A stretch of DNA of 64,000 bases from Microbacterium sp. STN6 (GTDB taxonomy: Bacteria; Actinomycetota; Actinomycetes; Actinomycetales; Microbacteriaceae). The position numbers and the translations under genes are program-made. Shown in pieces: positions 29,787 to 38,370 of the stretch. The DNA lies in the NCBI RefSeq assembly GCF_026410545.1, contig NZ_JAPMIT010000003.1:124001-188000 (forward strand). The letters are read 5' to 3'. The notes under the pieces were generated by a model. It had not been told where the DNA came from. It was given only the letters and a program-made list of their open reading frames with translations, and searched no databases. Within the stretch, counting starts at the first letter, position 1; every line of letters starts with the position of its first letter.

Positions 29787-31004
29787 TCAGACCGTGATCT
29801 TCGGCTCGAAGGCGAGCGGGTCGTGGAAGAACGCATCCAGCAGGAATGACGCGGAGGCGACCGTTGGCGCGAGGTCACCGAACGCCGAGGTTACGACAGG
29901 CGTGAGGGCCGCCTGCTGAGTGGCGGATGAGAAGGTGGAACGGAACGCCTCAAGATAGCCGGGTGCCGTGGTGACCAGCCCGGCGACAACGACCATTCCC
30001 GGGTTGACCAGATCGACCATGAGCGCGGCCGCTCGGCCGAGCTCTCGCGCCCTGGCCCCGATGAGTTCATTCGCCTGCCTGTCGCCATCGCGCGCGATCT
30101 CAAGCAACGTGCGCATCGATCCGCCGGGTCTCAGTATCCCCTCGGCCACGGCGGCGTCGGTGATGGCGCTGTCGGTGGCAACGGTGCCGAGGCATCCGGT
30201 GCGACCGCAACTGCATACCGCCCCTTCGAGGGCGGTTGGAAAGTGGTCGATTCCTCCCGCACCGCCGCGCGGCCCCCGCCGCAATACTCCCTCTGAGACG
30301 AAGGCGGAGCCCAGGATGTTTCCGCTCCAGATCTCGAGAAAGTCTGAGCTGCCCTTGGCGGCCCCAAACATGCTCTCTGCCAGAGCCAGGCCCCGCACGA
30401 GCTGGTCGAAATACCGCGGCAGCCCGTCGAAGTCTGGCAGTAGCGATGGGAGCGGAACGTTCTGCCACTCCAACGGAAGGTATTCGACGATCGTCTCCCC
30501 CGAAGGATCGATCCAACCACCGATGCTCGCGCTCAGGCCGAGTAGACGGCCCGTCGCCGACGAAGCTTCGAGTGCCTCATCGAGGCCGGAAGCGATGAGC
30601 TCCGCAACGCTCTCCGGATCGTGCTGGCGATAGGGATGCCGCTGTTCCAGAAGCACCTCACCGCGAATGCTGACGATCCCGATGCGGATCTCGGTAACGC
30701 CGAGATGCACCGTGGCGGCGACGCGCTCGGAGTCGCCGAGTTCGAGCGGAATCATCGGCCTTCCGGTCGCCGCCCGGCGCGGCTCGCCTTCGCGCAAGAG
30801 CCCGGCCTCCACGAGCTGGCCTGCCACACGCGTGATCGTGGCCCGGGTCAGCGCGAGCCTGTCGGCGAGTTCGGCTCTGGCTTGTGGCCCTCCGACCAGG
30901 ACCGCCCTGAGTACGGACGCCGCATTGCCGCGGCGGAGGTCGTCTGAGGTGGTCAGGGAAGGCGGCCCGCTGATCCGCAGACCTCGCACATCGGAAAGCG
31001 ACAT
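29787..31004 (-). CDS. ROK-family transcriptional regulator
   Basis: This is a 405-residue NagC/XylR-type ROK repressor. The N-terminal winged helix (QARAELADRLALTRATITRVAGQLVEAGLL) is followed by a sugar-kinase-like domain with the zinc motif CSCGRTGCLGT. AAGGAG with seven-base spacing selects ATG 31004 over ATG 31010. It is divergent from the sulfatase and lies directly upstream of the importer operon; matching operators flank it at 31056 and 29752. It probably represses itself, the sulfatase and the importer until a sugar inducer binds. Confidence 0.92.
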   Translation of the reverse strand: MSLSDVRGLRISGPPSLTTSDDLRRGNAASVLRAVLVGGPQARAELADRLALTRATITRVAGQLVEAGLLREGEPRRAATGRPMIPLELGDSERVAATVHLGVTEIRIGIVSIRGEVLLEQRHPYRQHDPESVAELIASGLDEALEASSATGRLLGLSASIGGWIDPSGETIVEYLPLEWQNVPLPSLLPDFDGLPRYFDQLVRGLALAESMFGAAKGSSDFLEIWSGNILGSAFVSEGVLRRGPRGGAGGIDHFPTALEGAVCSCGRTGCLGTVATDSAITDAAVAEGILRPGGSMRTLLEIARDGDRQANELIGARARELGRAAALMVDLVNPGMVVVAGLVTTAPGYLEAFRSTFSSATQQAALTPVVTSAFGDLAPTVASASFLLDAFFHDPLAFEPKITV

Positions 31005-31055
31005 CCGCATTCTCCTTCCCCATTCGGCTTATGCGTCTGGCACCGGCGCGAGTAT

Positions 31056-31072
31056 AGTTACTGCCAGTAACT
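31056..31072. promoter_or_regulatory. ROK operator between regulator and sulfatase
   Basis: AGTTACTGCCAGTAACT is a perfect 17-bp palindrome (8-bp arms, central C). It overlaps the TATAGT (31053-31058) that is a plausible -10 for the sulfatase gene. Its counterpart is at 29752-29768. Confidence 0.8.
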
Positions 31073-31110
31073 TTACCCCTGACGAGGAAAACCCACGAAG
31101 GCGAGGGCCC

Positions 31111-32685
31111 GTGCGACCGAATGTGCTGTTGATCGTAGCCGACGACATGGGCTATTCCGATCTCGGATGCTACGGCGGCGAGATTCCCACTCCTGTTCTG
31201 GATTCTCTGGGACGCCGAGGGGTACGTTTCTCGCAGTTCTACAACACCGCTCGATGCAGCCCCTCCCGGGCGTCACTGCTGACCGGTATGCACCCGCATC
31301 AGACCGGCATCGGCGTACTCACGCGCCCCGACCTTCCTCATGGTTACGCGGGCACGCTCGACCCGCGCGTGCCGACAGTGGCGGAGATGCTGCAGGACGA
31401 GGGGTACGAAACGGCCCTCTTCGGCAAGTGGCACCTGGCCGCCGACACTCAGAAGCCCAATGCCTCGTGGCCGACCCGCCGTGGCTTCGGCGAGTTCTTC
31501 GGAACGCTGGCGGGATGCTCAAGCTACTTCGATCCGCAGACGCTCACGGCCGGCGAGCGTCCGGCGTCCGACGCAAAGGACGACCCGGAGTTCTATTACA
31601 CCGACGCGATCGGCACGCGGGCGCGCGACTGGGTGCAGGGGCGCGGCGAGGGCGCGCATCCGTTCTTCATGTATATGGCATTTACCGCGCCGCATTGGCC
31701 GCTGCACGCTCTGCCAGCCGATATCGAGGCGGTGCGCGGCCTGTTCGATGAGGGCTGGGACGAGCTGCGCACGCGTCGCCTCGAGCGTCTGGAGGCGGAG
31801 GGGATCCTGCCTGAGGGCACGAGGCTGAGCGAGCGCGACCCCAGCCAGCCGGCCTGGGACAACGCGGCGGACCGCGACTGGCAGGTGCGCCGCATGGAGG
31901 TGTATGCCGCGCAACTCGTGGCTCTTGATCGTGCCGTCGGAGGCGTCGTTGAGGCGCTGCGTGCGCGCGGCGAGCTGGAGAACACCCTGATCCTGTTCCT
32001 GTCTGACAACGGGGCGTCGGCCGAAGAGCTGCCGCTGGACGACCCGGGCGCCTTCGTCCAGAAGGACGCGGCGATGCGCACCGGCACGCGTGACGGGCGC
32101 CCACTCGCCATCGGCAACCGCCCCGAGGTGGTTCCCGGGCCCGAGAACACATATGCCAGCTACGGGGTGCCGTGGGCGAACCTCTCGAACGCTCCATTGC
32201 GTCGCTACAAGCGTTGGGTGCACGAGGGCGGCATCTCCACCCCGCTGATCGTGAGCTGGCCGGATGGCGGCCTGGCAGAGGGCGCGGTCGTCGAAGAGCC
32301 GGCCCAGCTGGTCGACGTGGTGCCGACCATCCGCCAGGCTCTCGGCCTGGGCCAGGTGGAGGCTCCGGAGGGCCGCTCGCTACTGCCGCTGCTTCAGGGG
32401 ACGGATGCTGCCGGCGCGACCCAATTCTGGGAACACATCGGCAACGCCGCCGTGCGCCGCGGCCGTTGGAAGCTCGTTCGTGACTATCCGCAGCCATGGG
32501 AACTGTACGACATCGATGCCGACCGCACCGAGCTCGACGATCTGGCTGCCGCCAACCCCGAACTCGTTACCGAGCTCTCTGCCGCCTGGCAGGAGTGGGC
32601 CGATCGCGTCGGGGTTCTCCCCTGGGACGCCATGCTCGAGCGCTATCGCGCTGAGGGTCTGCCTGAGTGGCTCACGGAGGAGTAG
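31111..32685 (+). CDS. Arylsulfatase (type I, formylglycine-dependent)
   Basis: This is a 524-residue sulfatase of the arylsulfatase A/AtsA type. The start region NVLLIVADDMGYSDLGCYGG holds the metal-binding Asp pair, and the formylglycine motif is C49-S-P-S-R. Further motifs are GKWHL and SDNGASAEE. GGCGAGG just upstream supports GTG 31111; the frame is open far upstream, but that part is antisense to the ROK gene and is rejected. There is no signal peptide, so it likely acts after import. It is co-regulated with the family 5 importer through the ROK operators. The maturation enzyme is not in this window. Confidence 0.92.
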   Translation: MRPNVLLIVADDMGYSDLGCYGGEIPTPVLDSLGRRGVRFSQFYNTARCSPSRASLLTGMHPHQTGIGVLTRPDLPHGYAGTLDPRVPTVAEMLQDEGYETALFGKWHLAADTQKPNASWPTRRGFGEFFGTLAGCSSYFDPQTLTAGERPASDAKDDPEFYYTDAIGTRARDWVQGRGEGAHPFFMYMAFTAPHWPLHALPADIEAVRGLFDEGWDELRTRRLERLEAEGILPEGTRLSERDPSQPAWDNAADRDWQVRRMEVYAAQLVALDRAVGGVVEALRARGELENTLILFLSDNGASAEELPLDDPGAFVQKDAAMRTGTRDGRPLAIGNRPEVVPGPENTYASYGVPWANLSNAPLRRYKRWVHEGGISTPLIVSWPDGGLAEGAVVEEPAQLVDVVPTIRQALGLGQVEAPEGRSLLPLLQGTDAAGATQFWEHIGNAAVRRGRWKLVRDYPQPWELYDIDADRTELDDLAAANPELVTELSAAWQEWADRVGVLPWDAMLERYRAEGLPEWLTEE

Positions 32686-32716
32686 AGGGCCTCCACCCGC
32701 GAGGTGCTGTGTTCAC

Positions 32717-33664
32717 TCAGCGCCCGGCAACTGCCTCGTCGAACTCCTCCTCGATCAGATCCATGTTCACCATGCCGCCGGCCATCGCCCCCGCGGCGAT
32801 CGCGAGCGGCACCGTCGCCCCCGCCACGCTGAGGTTGCCCACGGCCCACACTCTCGCGTTGCTCGTGCGCCCGGTGCCGTCGACCGAGAGGAAGCTGCCC
32901 ACCGGCGTCTCATCCCGCTTCAGTTCGAGCCCCGCCAGGTACTCGTCATTGGGCCGCATGGTGCCGGCGGTGAAGATGGCGTCGAGCGCCACCACGCCTC
33001 CCCCGTCGACCCGCACACCGGTGAGCCGCCCGCCCGCGACCACGACTTCCCTCACCGCCCGGTCGTCGACCCGCACTCCGCGCGACGCCAGCCGGTCCCT
33101 GAGCGGCTCGTCCACCTCAACACCGGCGCCGTCGCCTGCCCCCGCAGCAAAGAACACCACGTCGTCGCTCCACTGCCGCACGAGCTGCGCCTGGTGCGCC
33201 GCCATCGCGTTATTCGCGATCACCCCGAATCGCTGGCCTCGCACCTCCCAGCCGTGGCAGTAGGGGCAGTGCAGCACGTCGATGCCCCAGCGTTCGGCGA
33301 GTCCTGCGATCTGCGGCAGTTCGTCGCGCAGGCCCGAGGCGGCGACGAGGCGGCGGCAGCGAAGGGTGCGGCCGTCATCCGTCGTCACGGAAAGCCCACT
33401 GCCCTCATTTCGAACGGATGCGGCCTCCGCCCGCCGCACCTGAACCCCGTACCCGGCGACCTCGGCTCGGGCGCGCTGAAGGAACTCGGCGGGGTCGGCG
33501 CCCTCGTTGCCGAGCACGCCGTGCATGTGGGCCGCGAATCGGTTGCGCGGCTGGCCGGCGTCGAGCACCAGCACCCGGCGGCGGGCGCGACCCAGCATGA
33601 GGGCCGCGCTCAGGCCGGCGGCCGAACCACCGACAACAATGACATCCCACTCTTCTTCACTCAT
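32717..33664 (-). CDS. Thioredoxin-reductase-like FAD/NAD(P) oxidoreductase
   Basis: This is a 315-residue pyridine nucleotide-disulfide oxidoreductase of the thioredoxin reductase fold. The FAD-binding motif is VVGGSAAGLSAAL (residues 11-22), and the redox pair is C133-P-Y-C136 in HCPYCHGWE, the variant typical of non-classical TrxR-like proteins rather than the CATC/CAVC of TrxB. Length is typical. It is divergent from the XRE-cupin gene, which likely regulates it. Its electron acceptor is unknown. Confidence 0.88.
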   Translation of the reverse strand: MSEEEWDVIVVGGSAAGLSAALMLGRARRRVLVLDAGQPRNRFAAHMHGVLGNEGADPAEFLQRARAEVAGYGVQVRRAEAASVRNEGSGLSVTTDDGRTLRCRRLVAASGLRDELPQIAGLAERWGIDVLHCPYCHGWEVRGQRFGVIANNAMAAHQAQLVRQWSDDVVFFAAGAGDGAGVEVDEPLRDRLASRGVRVDDRAVREVVVAGGRLTGVRVDGGGVVALDAIFTAGTMRPNDEYLAGLELKRDETPVGSFLSVDGTGRTSNARVWAVGNLSVAGATVPLAIAAGAMAGGMVNMDLIEEEFDEAVAGR

Positions 33665-33735
33665 GCCTCAAGCATTCATGAGATACTGCTGCTTCTACAA
33701 ACCACTTTGCAGGAACAGCAAGCTGAGGAGGCCCG

Positions 33736-34305
33736 ATGAGCGACCCGGTACTCGAGGCGATCGGACCTCGCCTGCGCGCCGCGCGCATGGAGCAGAAACT
33801 CACCCTCGACGACCTCGCGTCGCGCGCGGGCATCTCGGTCTCGACCCTCTCGCGGCTCGAGAGCGGCAAGCGGCAGGCGAACCTCGAGTTGCTGCTGCCG
33901 CTGAGCCGGCAACTGCAGATCAGCATGGATGCGCTGCTGCAGCCCGTCGCCCGGGACCCTCGCATCACGCCCGCCCGCACCACGGTGAACGGCGTTGCGA
34001 TCGTGCGCCTGTCTGCGGCGAACTCGCCCATCCACACGTTCCGTATGACGTACCCGCCGCGCGCGACGATGCCAGCCCAGCGCTCACACGACGGCCACGA
34101 CTGGGTCTACGTGCTCTCCGGCACGCTGCGCCTGCTGCTCGGCGAGCAGGATCTGGTGCTGAAGACCGGCGAGGCCGCCGAGTTCGATACCCGCGTGCCC
34201 CACTCGATGGGATCCGCCGACGCCCGCCCCGTGGAGGTGCTCAGCATCTTCGGCGAGGCCGGGGCGCGGGAGCATACGGAGAAGGCACGACGATCGTACG
34301 CATGA
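33736..34305 (+). CDS. XRE-family regulator with cupin domain
   Basis: This is a 189-residue regulator with an N-terminal helix-turn-helix (KLTLDDLASRAGISVSTLSRLESGKRQ) and a C-terminal cupin sensor (HDGHDWVYVLSGTLRLLLGEQDLVL). GAGGAGG precedes the ATG. It shares a 71-bp promoter region with the divergent oxidoreductase gene and probably controls it. It is the last host-like gene before the low-GC island. Confidence 0.9.
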   Translation: MSDPVLEAIGPRLRAARMEQKLTLDDLASRAGISVSTLSRLESGKRQANLELLLPLSRQLQISMDALLQPVARDPRITPARTTVNGVAIVRLSAANSPIHTFRMTYPPRATMPAQRSHDGHDWVYVLSGTLRLLLGEQDLVLKTGEAAEFDTRVPHSMGSADARPVEVLSIFGEAGAREHTEKARRSYA

Positions 34306-34331
34306 CGAGTTGTTGTGCGGTCTAAGCAGAC

Positions 34332-34433
34332 CTAATACGAGCGCCTCCGTAATCGTCCGCTTCTGCACGAAGGGCATGATCTTCTCGTCTCGGCCGTCAA
34401 AGGATGACCTGCACATTTGACGAACCGGGTCAC
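34332..34433 (-). CDS. Candidate 33-residue zinc-ribbon-like micro-ORF
   Basis: A GTG at 34433 preceded by GGAGG (4 bases) opens a 33-codon frame 31 bp after the PD-(D/E)XK gene. The peptide contains KCAGHPLTAETRRSCPSC, a C-x2-H-x(9)-C-x2-C spacing that could bind zinc, and ends with basic residues (RLRRRSY). It might be a real micro-gene of the cassette, the remains of a longer zinc-ribbon protein, or chance. Low certainty; no family recognised. Confidence 0.3.
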   Translation of the reverse strand: MTRFVKCAGHPLTAETRRSCPSCRSGRLRRRSY

Positions 34434-34464
34434 GATCCCTCCGCGGCGATCCGTCGTGAGCAGT

Positions 34465-35535
34465 TCAGACTCTTGGCGCCGTTCCGAGGATTGCCGTCGC
34501 CGTCTGGCTGATCCCCAGGACCGGGTTCAGATCGCCGGAGACACGTACCGGCAGATCGATGCTATAGGTCAGCGAACTAGCGTTGACGTGCTGATGCGGC
34601 GTGACATCTGCTCGACGAAGAACCGAAATGTTCTCGTCGGTCATGTCATATGCGCGAACGAAGTTGGTTTCGAAAGACCTCGCAAAGGATACGTCGTGAG
34701 ACATCGTTCGGTGGTCGTAGCCGAATCCGGATTCGGTTCCGTACTCTCGCACACGAGCGAGGAATACCTCGGCGACGTCATCGCGACTGGCGTCATAAAG
34801 TCGTCCGACAATGCGATCTACGAGCATGGGCACTGTGAACGAGTTGGCGTGCGGAGTCACGGCCTTAAGTCCAATACTCACGAGGATGAGACCGCTTTCT
34901 TGCCAACTGCCAGCTTCTTCGCTGTAAAGCTCCACTTGGTGCGTCCCCTGGACCTGATGAGTCGAGGTTGATCCACTAGTCGTCTTCACCTCGACCCCGG
35001 TAGTGCCCCACGTGAAGTCCCTGAGAGACTGCCGCCATCCGTCCCAGGCTTCGACCACCTGTGCGACGTCATCTGCCCGCTGGCACAGGGCGTCGATGAG
35101 CAGCAACTCGCCGGCCAGCCCAAGTAGCGCGCCATCAGAAAGCCAAAGCCTCCCGATGACGAGTCTAATGATGGGCTCCGTCTTCTTGAAGGCCGTTCCC
35201 AGATCGCTGTCTGCGCCGTTCATGAGCAATTCGGTGCACAAGAAGGCGGCGATTTCATCGAAGTGCCCAGCCGCCGGTAAGAGCAGGCGATTGGCCTCGA
35301 ACGCCGGCTCTGCAGAGCCCTGGCGCCACCACGGACCGTGAACCAAAGCTGCGTTGACTAACGATGTTGTTGGCCAGAGCGCAGACCCGACTAGGAACAA
35401 CTCCAGTCGGTCCTCATGAGTCCTCGATAAGCCTATGACTTTGGCGTCAGTGACCCAGCTAACTTCACGCTCATTACTTGTCTCGGGCCGTTTAAGCGCG
35501 GCGATTCGGCTCCGGAACTCTTCGTAAGTCGGCAT
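34465..35535 (-). CDS. PD-(D/E)XK nuclease family protein (DUF4420-like)
   Basis: This is a 356-residue predicted nuclease, last full gene of the defence cassette. The likely active site is E143 (GLAGELLLIDAL), D173 (SLRDFTWG) and E182-x-K184 (GVEVKTT), the order of the restriction-endonuclease fold in DUF4420 proteins. Such proteins are found next to Z1 ATPases in predicted restriction systems, as here: the start lies 15 bp after the Z1 stop. Base composition is clearly lower in GC than the flanks. The DNA substrate is unknown. Confidence 0.8.
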   Translation of the reverse strand: MPTYEEFRSRIAALKRPETSNEREVSWVTDAKVIGLSRTHEDRLELFLVGSALWPTTSLVNAALVHGPWWRQGSAEPAFEANRLLLPAAGHFDEIAAFLCTELLMNGADSDLGTAFKKTEPIIRLVIGRLWLSDGALLGLAGELLLIDALCQRADDVAQVVEAWDGWRQSLRDFTWGTTGVEVKTTSGSTSTHQVQGTHQVELYSEEAGSWQESGLILVSIGLKAVTPHANSFTVPMLVDRIVGRLYDASRDDVAEVFLARVREYGTESGFGYDHRTMSHDVSFARSFETNFVRAYDMTDENISVLRRADVTPHQHVNASSLTYSIDLPVRVSGDLNPVLGISQTATAILGTAPRV

Positions 35536-35550
35536 CGAGAACTCGTTTTC

Positions 35551-38370
35551 CTATGCTGCAGTTGCTGGACGAACTGGCTGAACGTAAGCCGAGAACTGAT
35601 CCGGGCCACCCGTCGGGATGCACACTCCAACTGCAACAGTGGGGTACTTCTGGCCAGGTTGCTTGTTCACGTAGAAGAGAATCTGTCCATCTGACGAAAG
35701 CGGTCGCCACGGTTCATCGCCTGCGACCGCGTCGGGAAGTTTCTCGCCGCGGTGATAGTAGTCGAAGTACTCGTCGCCGCGATATCCCGTTGGGCCCGCG
35801 CCTGGGTTGTTAGTTCCCCAAGTAGATTTGATGAGGCCGTCTACCGAGTTCCGCTGCGTTGTGTGAATGTCAAACGGCAACTCGGCAAATGGCCCCTCAG
35901 CAAGCGGGCTTTCCGCGGAGCCATAGCGGATCCCCACCCAGAACCTCGGTTGCTGACGGCTCTTCGTGGCCAGGTCAGCCATGGACCAGAGTTGGTCCCG
36001 CACGCCAGTGACGAATAACCCCCGAACGTGCCGGTAAAGGCAGGTCTCCCAGAGGCGGAGGTAGGCCGGGATTCCGTAAGGGCAGTCCTTGCGGACTGGC
36101 GAGGCGTCCGCGCCAGCAGCGGGAGCCGGCGGGCGGTAAAGGTGGTACCCATCCGGAAGTTCCTGGACCGCAGCGACCCTTGCCTCAACCTGGGACCAGA
36201 GTTCACCCTGCTGATTGTCCCTACCTGGGTGATACGAGTCGTATGACAGTCGATCGAGCAGATCGGCAGCCTGGCCGAGCGTAACCGAATCTTCGAGTAT
36301 GCGGCCTCGCAGACGACCTCCGGCGGTCACATCGGCCGAAGGCGCGTTGGCGAAGAGATCAACAAGGAGGTTTGCGTTTGGATCTTCGTGATCTCCGCTA
36401 TTAATTAGCGGCACGAACGGCTTCCGCCCAGGATGCAAAGGCTTATTGCCAAGGTTTGCGATCTTTCCGGTCGCGAGGAATCCGCGCCCTTGGAGCATTA
36501 TTGGGCTCGGTACCTTTTGCTCATCTCGCATGGCCTCAGCAAGCACATTTCGTAGCGCTTCGTCGACATCGTGGAAGCTGGTGAAGAAGTCGATCTGATC
36601 CTGCGAGGCGAAGACACGGCAGAGTTCTATATCTGTACCGCGGAAGCCAAACCACCGCTGCATCTGCATCTGAGTGTCGGCGCGCGGGCTATCCGAAGTT
36701 CGGAGGAATAGCGTCGTTGTCAACCCCTCCAAAGTGAGGCCGCGCGCCATGACATTGCCGGAGACAAAGATCGTCGACATGTCGCGCGCAGGGTGCCAAG
36801 TCCCATCGATATTCGCGGTGGGCGAGTATTCAGGACGGTCATCAGCTGCCGGATCGCTATTTACCACCGCAACCCGCGTGCCGGGAATGACCTCTTCCTG
36901 GAGGAGCCGCTTGACCGTTAGCCAGTCTGGCATCTGGCGTGAGACCAGAGTATTGAACTCACCATGGATCTCGTTCGCGGACGCCTGGAAGTGGTCTAGC
37001 CAAATTGCCCACTTTTCTTCCTCGCTATCAACAAGCCTGAAGAGCGAGTCTGGCAGGTAGCCTTCCCCGGAAGCCACGAGCGATCGAGCCTCGGTCCGAC
37101 CGGTCACGCCAGCCCAAATAAGTACGTCCTCGGCGGTCGTGAAGTGGTCGTCGACCAGAGCTGAAGGGTGAATGAGCATCGAGTGCGGCTTCGGCGCCAG
37201 CGCCTTCGCGCACGCCGCGGACTCAAACTCCTTTTGCCGTGCTGCGTGGGGGCCCAGACGCTCGCCTTCTCGAAATAGCCGGACCGCACCAGCGACCAGG
37301 AATGCGCGAATTGAATTGGCAAGATCTTCACTTGCACTCGCCGTGGTAGTGAGGCATAGGTTCGCAGTTCTGCCACGTCGGTAGTACACCTCGCCACCCG
37401 TGTAATAGTGGTCGATCCCCTTCGGCTCCGAATATGTCGACGAGCGCACCGACTCGTCCCCTCGGTCCAAAGGCGTCCTTAGCGTCACCAGGAAGTCGCG
37501 CGGTGATAGCGGGTTGTGCTCCTCTTGAAGGAAGTTCGCCTGGGGGGTGGCGGTGTAGCCGACGTAGGTGGCGAAGAGGCTCTCGGGGACGGGCTGTGAG
37601 GGGGGAGACCATAGGTCCGCGATGGCTCTAGGGATTTGCTTTAGATTGCCAAATACAGGGTCTTGTGACGCCTCGACGTTAGCGTCGAGGATTGATCCGT
37701 CATCGGCTTCGTCGTCGACAACCAATAGATGAACGGGCCGGTCAAGTTGCTCAATCTCAGGGAAGACTGACTCCTTAAGACTTTGACCGAGTGCCTGAAG
37801 ATGGCCCGCATGCTTGAGCGCGACCACGATTATCGGCTGACGCCGCGATAGCGCTCGCTTAGCGCGGATTCGCATGAGTTGGTACCTGCTGGCAATCGCG
37901 ATCGGTTCGGTCGGCGGCGTCTTTGGCAACAGGATGCGTCGCCTCTGCTTCTCGCCCGCGTCCGCACCGCAGTCGAGTTGCTCCTGCAGCCGGTCAAGCG
38001 TCTGCTGCCAAAGTGACAAGCGCGTGCCAGCTAGGACGACGACAATGTCGACTCCACGGTCTAGCGACCGGGCTATTGTGCCCAGCATAGAAGCCGTCTT
38101 TCCTGACTGTACCGACCCCATAACTAGCCCGCGTCGTGCACGCCCGTCGGGCCACTCTTCGTTCGATGGTTCGCCTGCGCCGAAGATCCCGCGGTCCACG
38201 ATGTACGTGCAATCGGCTTCGAGAACCGAGCGCGAAGTTTCGGTGAAGCCGCCGAGCGTGGAATTGTATCTAGCCCACCATGAGTCAGTGGCTTTGCTCG
38301 TCATTTCCGGTTGAGCGTAGACAGTCTCCGTGGGCAGGCGGCTGCCCTGCGGATGCTCACTTAGAGTCAT
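35551..38370 (-). CDS. Z1-domain ATPase/endonuclease-associated protein
   Basis: This is a 939-residue Z1-domain protein, a helicase-like ATPase family found in defence islands. Visible motifs are Walker A G85-SVQSG-K91-T, a Walker B LLVVDDEADD, VGYTATPQANFLQE (helicase motif III-like), FVSGNVMARGLTLEGL and QMQMQRWFGFRG (motif VI-like Arg). ATG 38370 overlaps the DUF262 stop by 14 bases, suggesting coupled translation; ATG 38304 is an alternative. The open frame upstream to 38790 is antisense-type noise inside the DUF262 gene. It probably couples ATP hydrolysis to DNA recognition or translocation for the adjacent nuclease. Confidence 0.87.
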   Translation of the reverse strand: MTLSEHPQGSRLPTETVYAQPEMTSKATDSWWARYNSTLGGFTETSRSVLEADCTYIVDRGIFGAGEPSNEEWPDGRARRGLVMGSVQSGKTASMLGTIARSLDRGVDIVVVLAGTRLSLWQQTLDRLQEQLDCGADAGEKQRRRILLPKTPPTEPIAIASRYQLMRIRAKRALSRRQPIIVVALKHAGHLQALGQSLKESVFPEIEQLDRPVHLLVVDDEADDGSILDANVEASQDPVFGNLKQIPRAIADLWSPPSQPVPESLFATYVGYTATPQANFLQEEHNPLSPRDFLVTLRTPLDRGDESVRSSTYSEPKGIDHYYTGGEVYYRRGRTANLCLTTTASASEDLANSIRAFLVAGAVRLFREGERLGPHAARQKEFESAACAKALAPKPHSMLIHPSALVDDHFTTAEDVLIWAGVTGRTEARSLVASGEGYLPDSLFRLVDSEEEKWAIWLDHFQASANEIHGEFNTLVSRQMPDWLTVKRLLQEEVIPGTRVAVVNSDPAADDRPEYSPTANIDGTWHPARDMSTIFVSGNVMARGLTLEGLTTTLFLRTSDSPRADTQMQMQRWFGFRGTDIELCRVFASQDQIDFFTSFHDVDEALRNVLAEAMRDEQKVPSPIMLQGRGFLATGKIANLGNKPLHPGRKPFVPLINSGDHEDPNANLLVDLFANAPSADVTAGGRLRGRILEDSVTLGQAADLLDRLSYDSYHPGRDNQQGELWSQVEARVAAVQELPDGYHLYRPPAPAAGADASPVRKDCPYGIPAYLRLWETCLYRHVRGLFVTGVRDQLWSMADLATKSRQQPRFWVGIRYGSAESPLAEGPFAELPFDIHTTQRNSVDGLIKSTWGTNNPGAGPTGYRGDEYFDYYHRGEKLPDAVAGDEPWRPLSSDGQILFYVNKQPGQKYPTVAVGVCIPTGGPDQFSAYVQPVRPATAA

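Noticed and set aside
30667-31110. Upstream extension of the second sulfatase
   Set aside because: It is antisense to the ROK gene start and covers the ROK operator; GTG 31111 has its own ribosome site.
34306-34464. tRNA-type attachment site at the left edge of the island
   Set aside because: I looked for a tRNA end and direct repeats with the right edge and saw none; integration by homologous recombination fits better.
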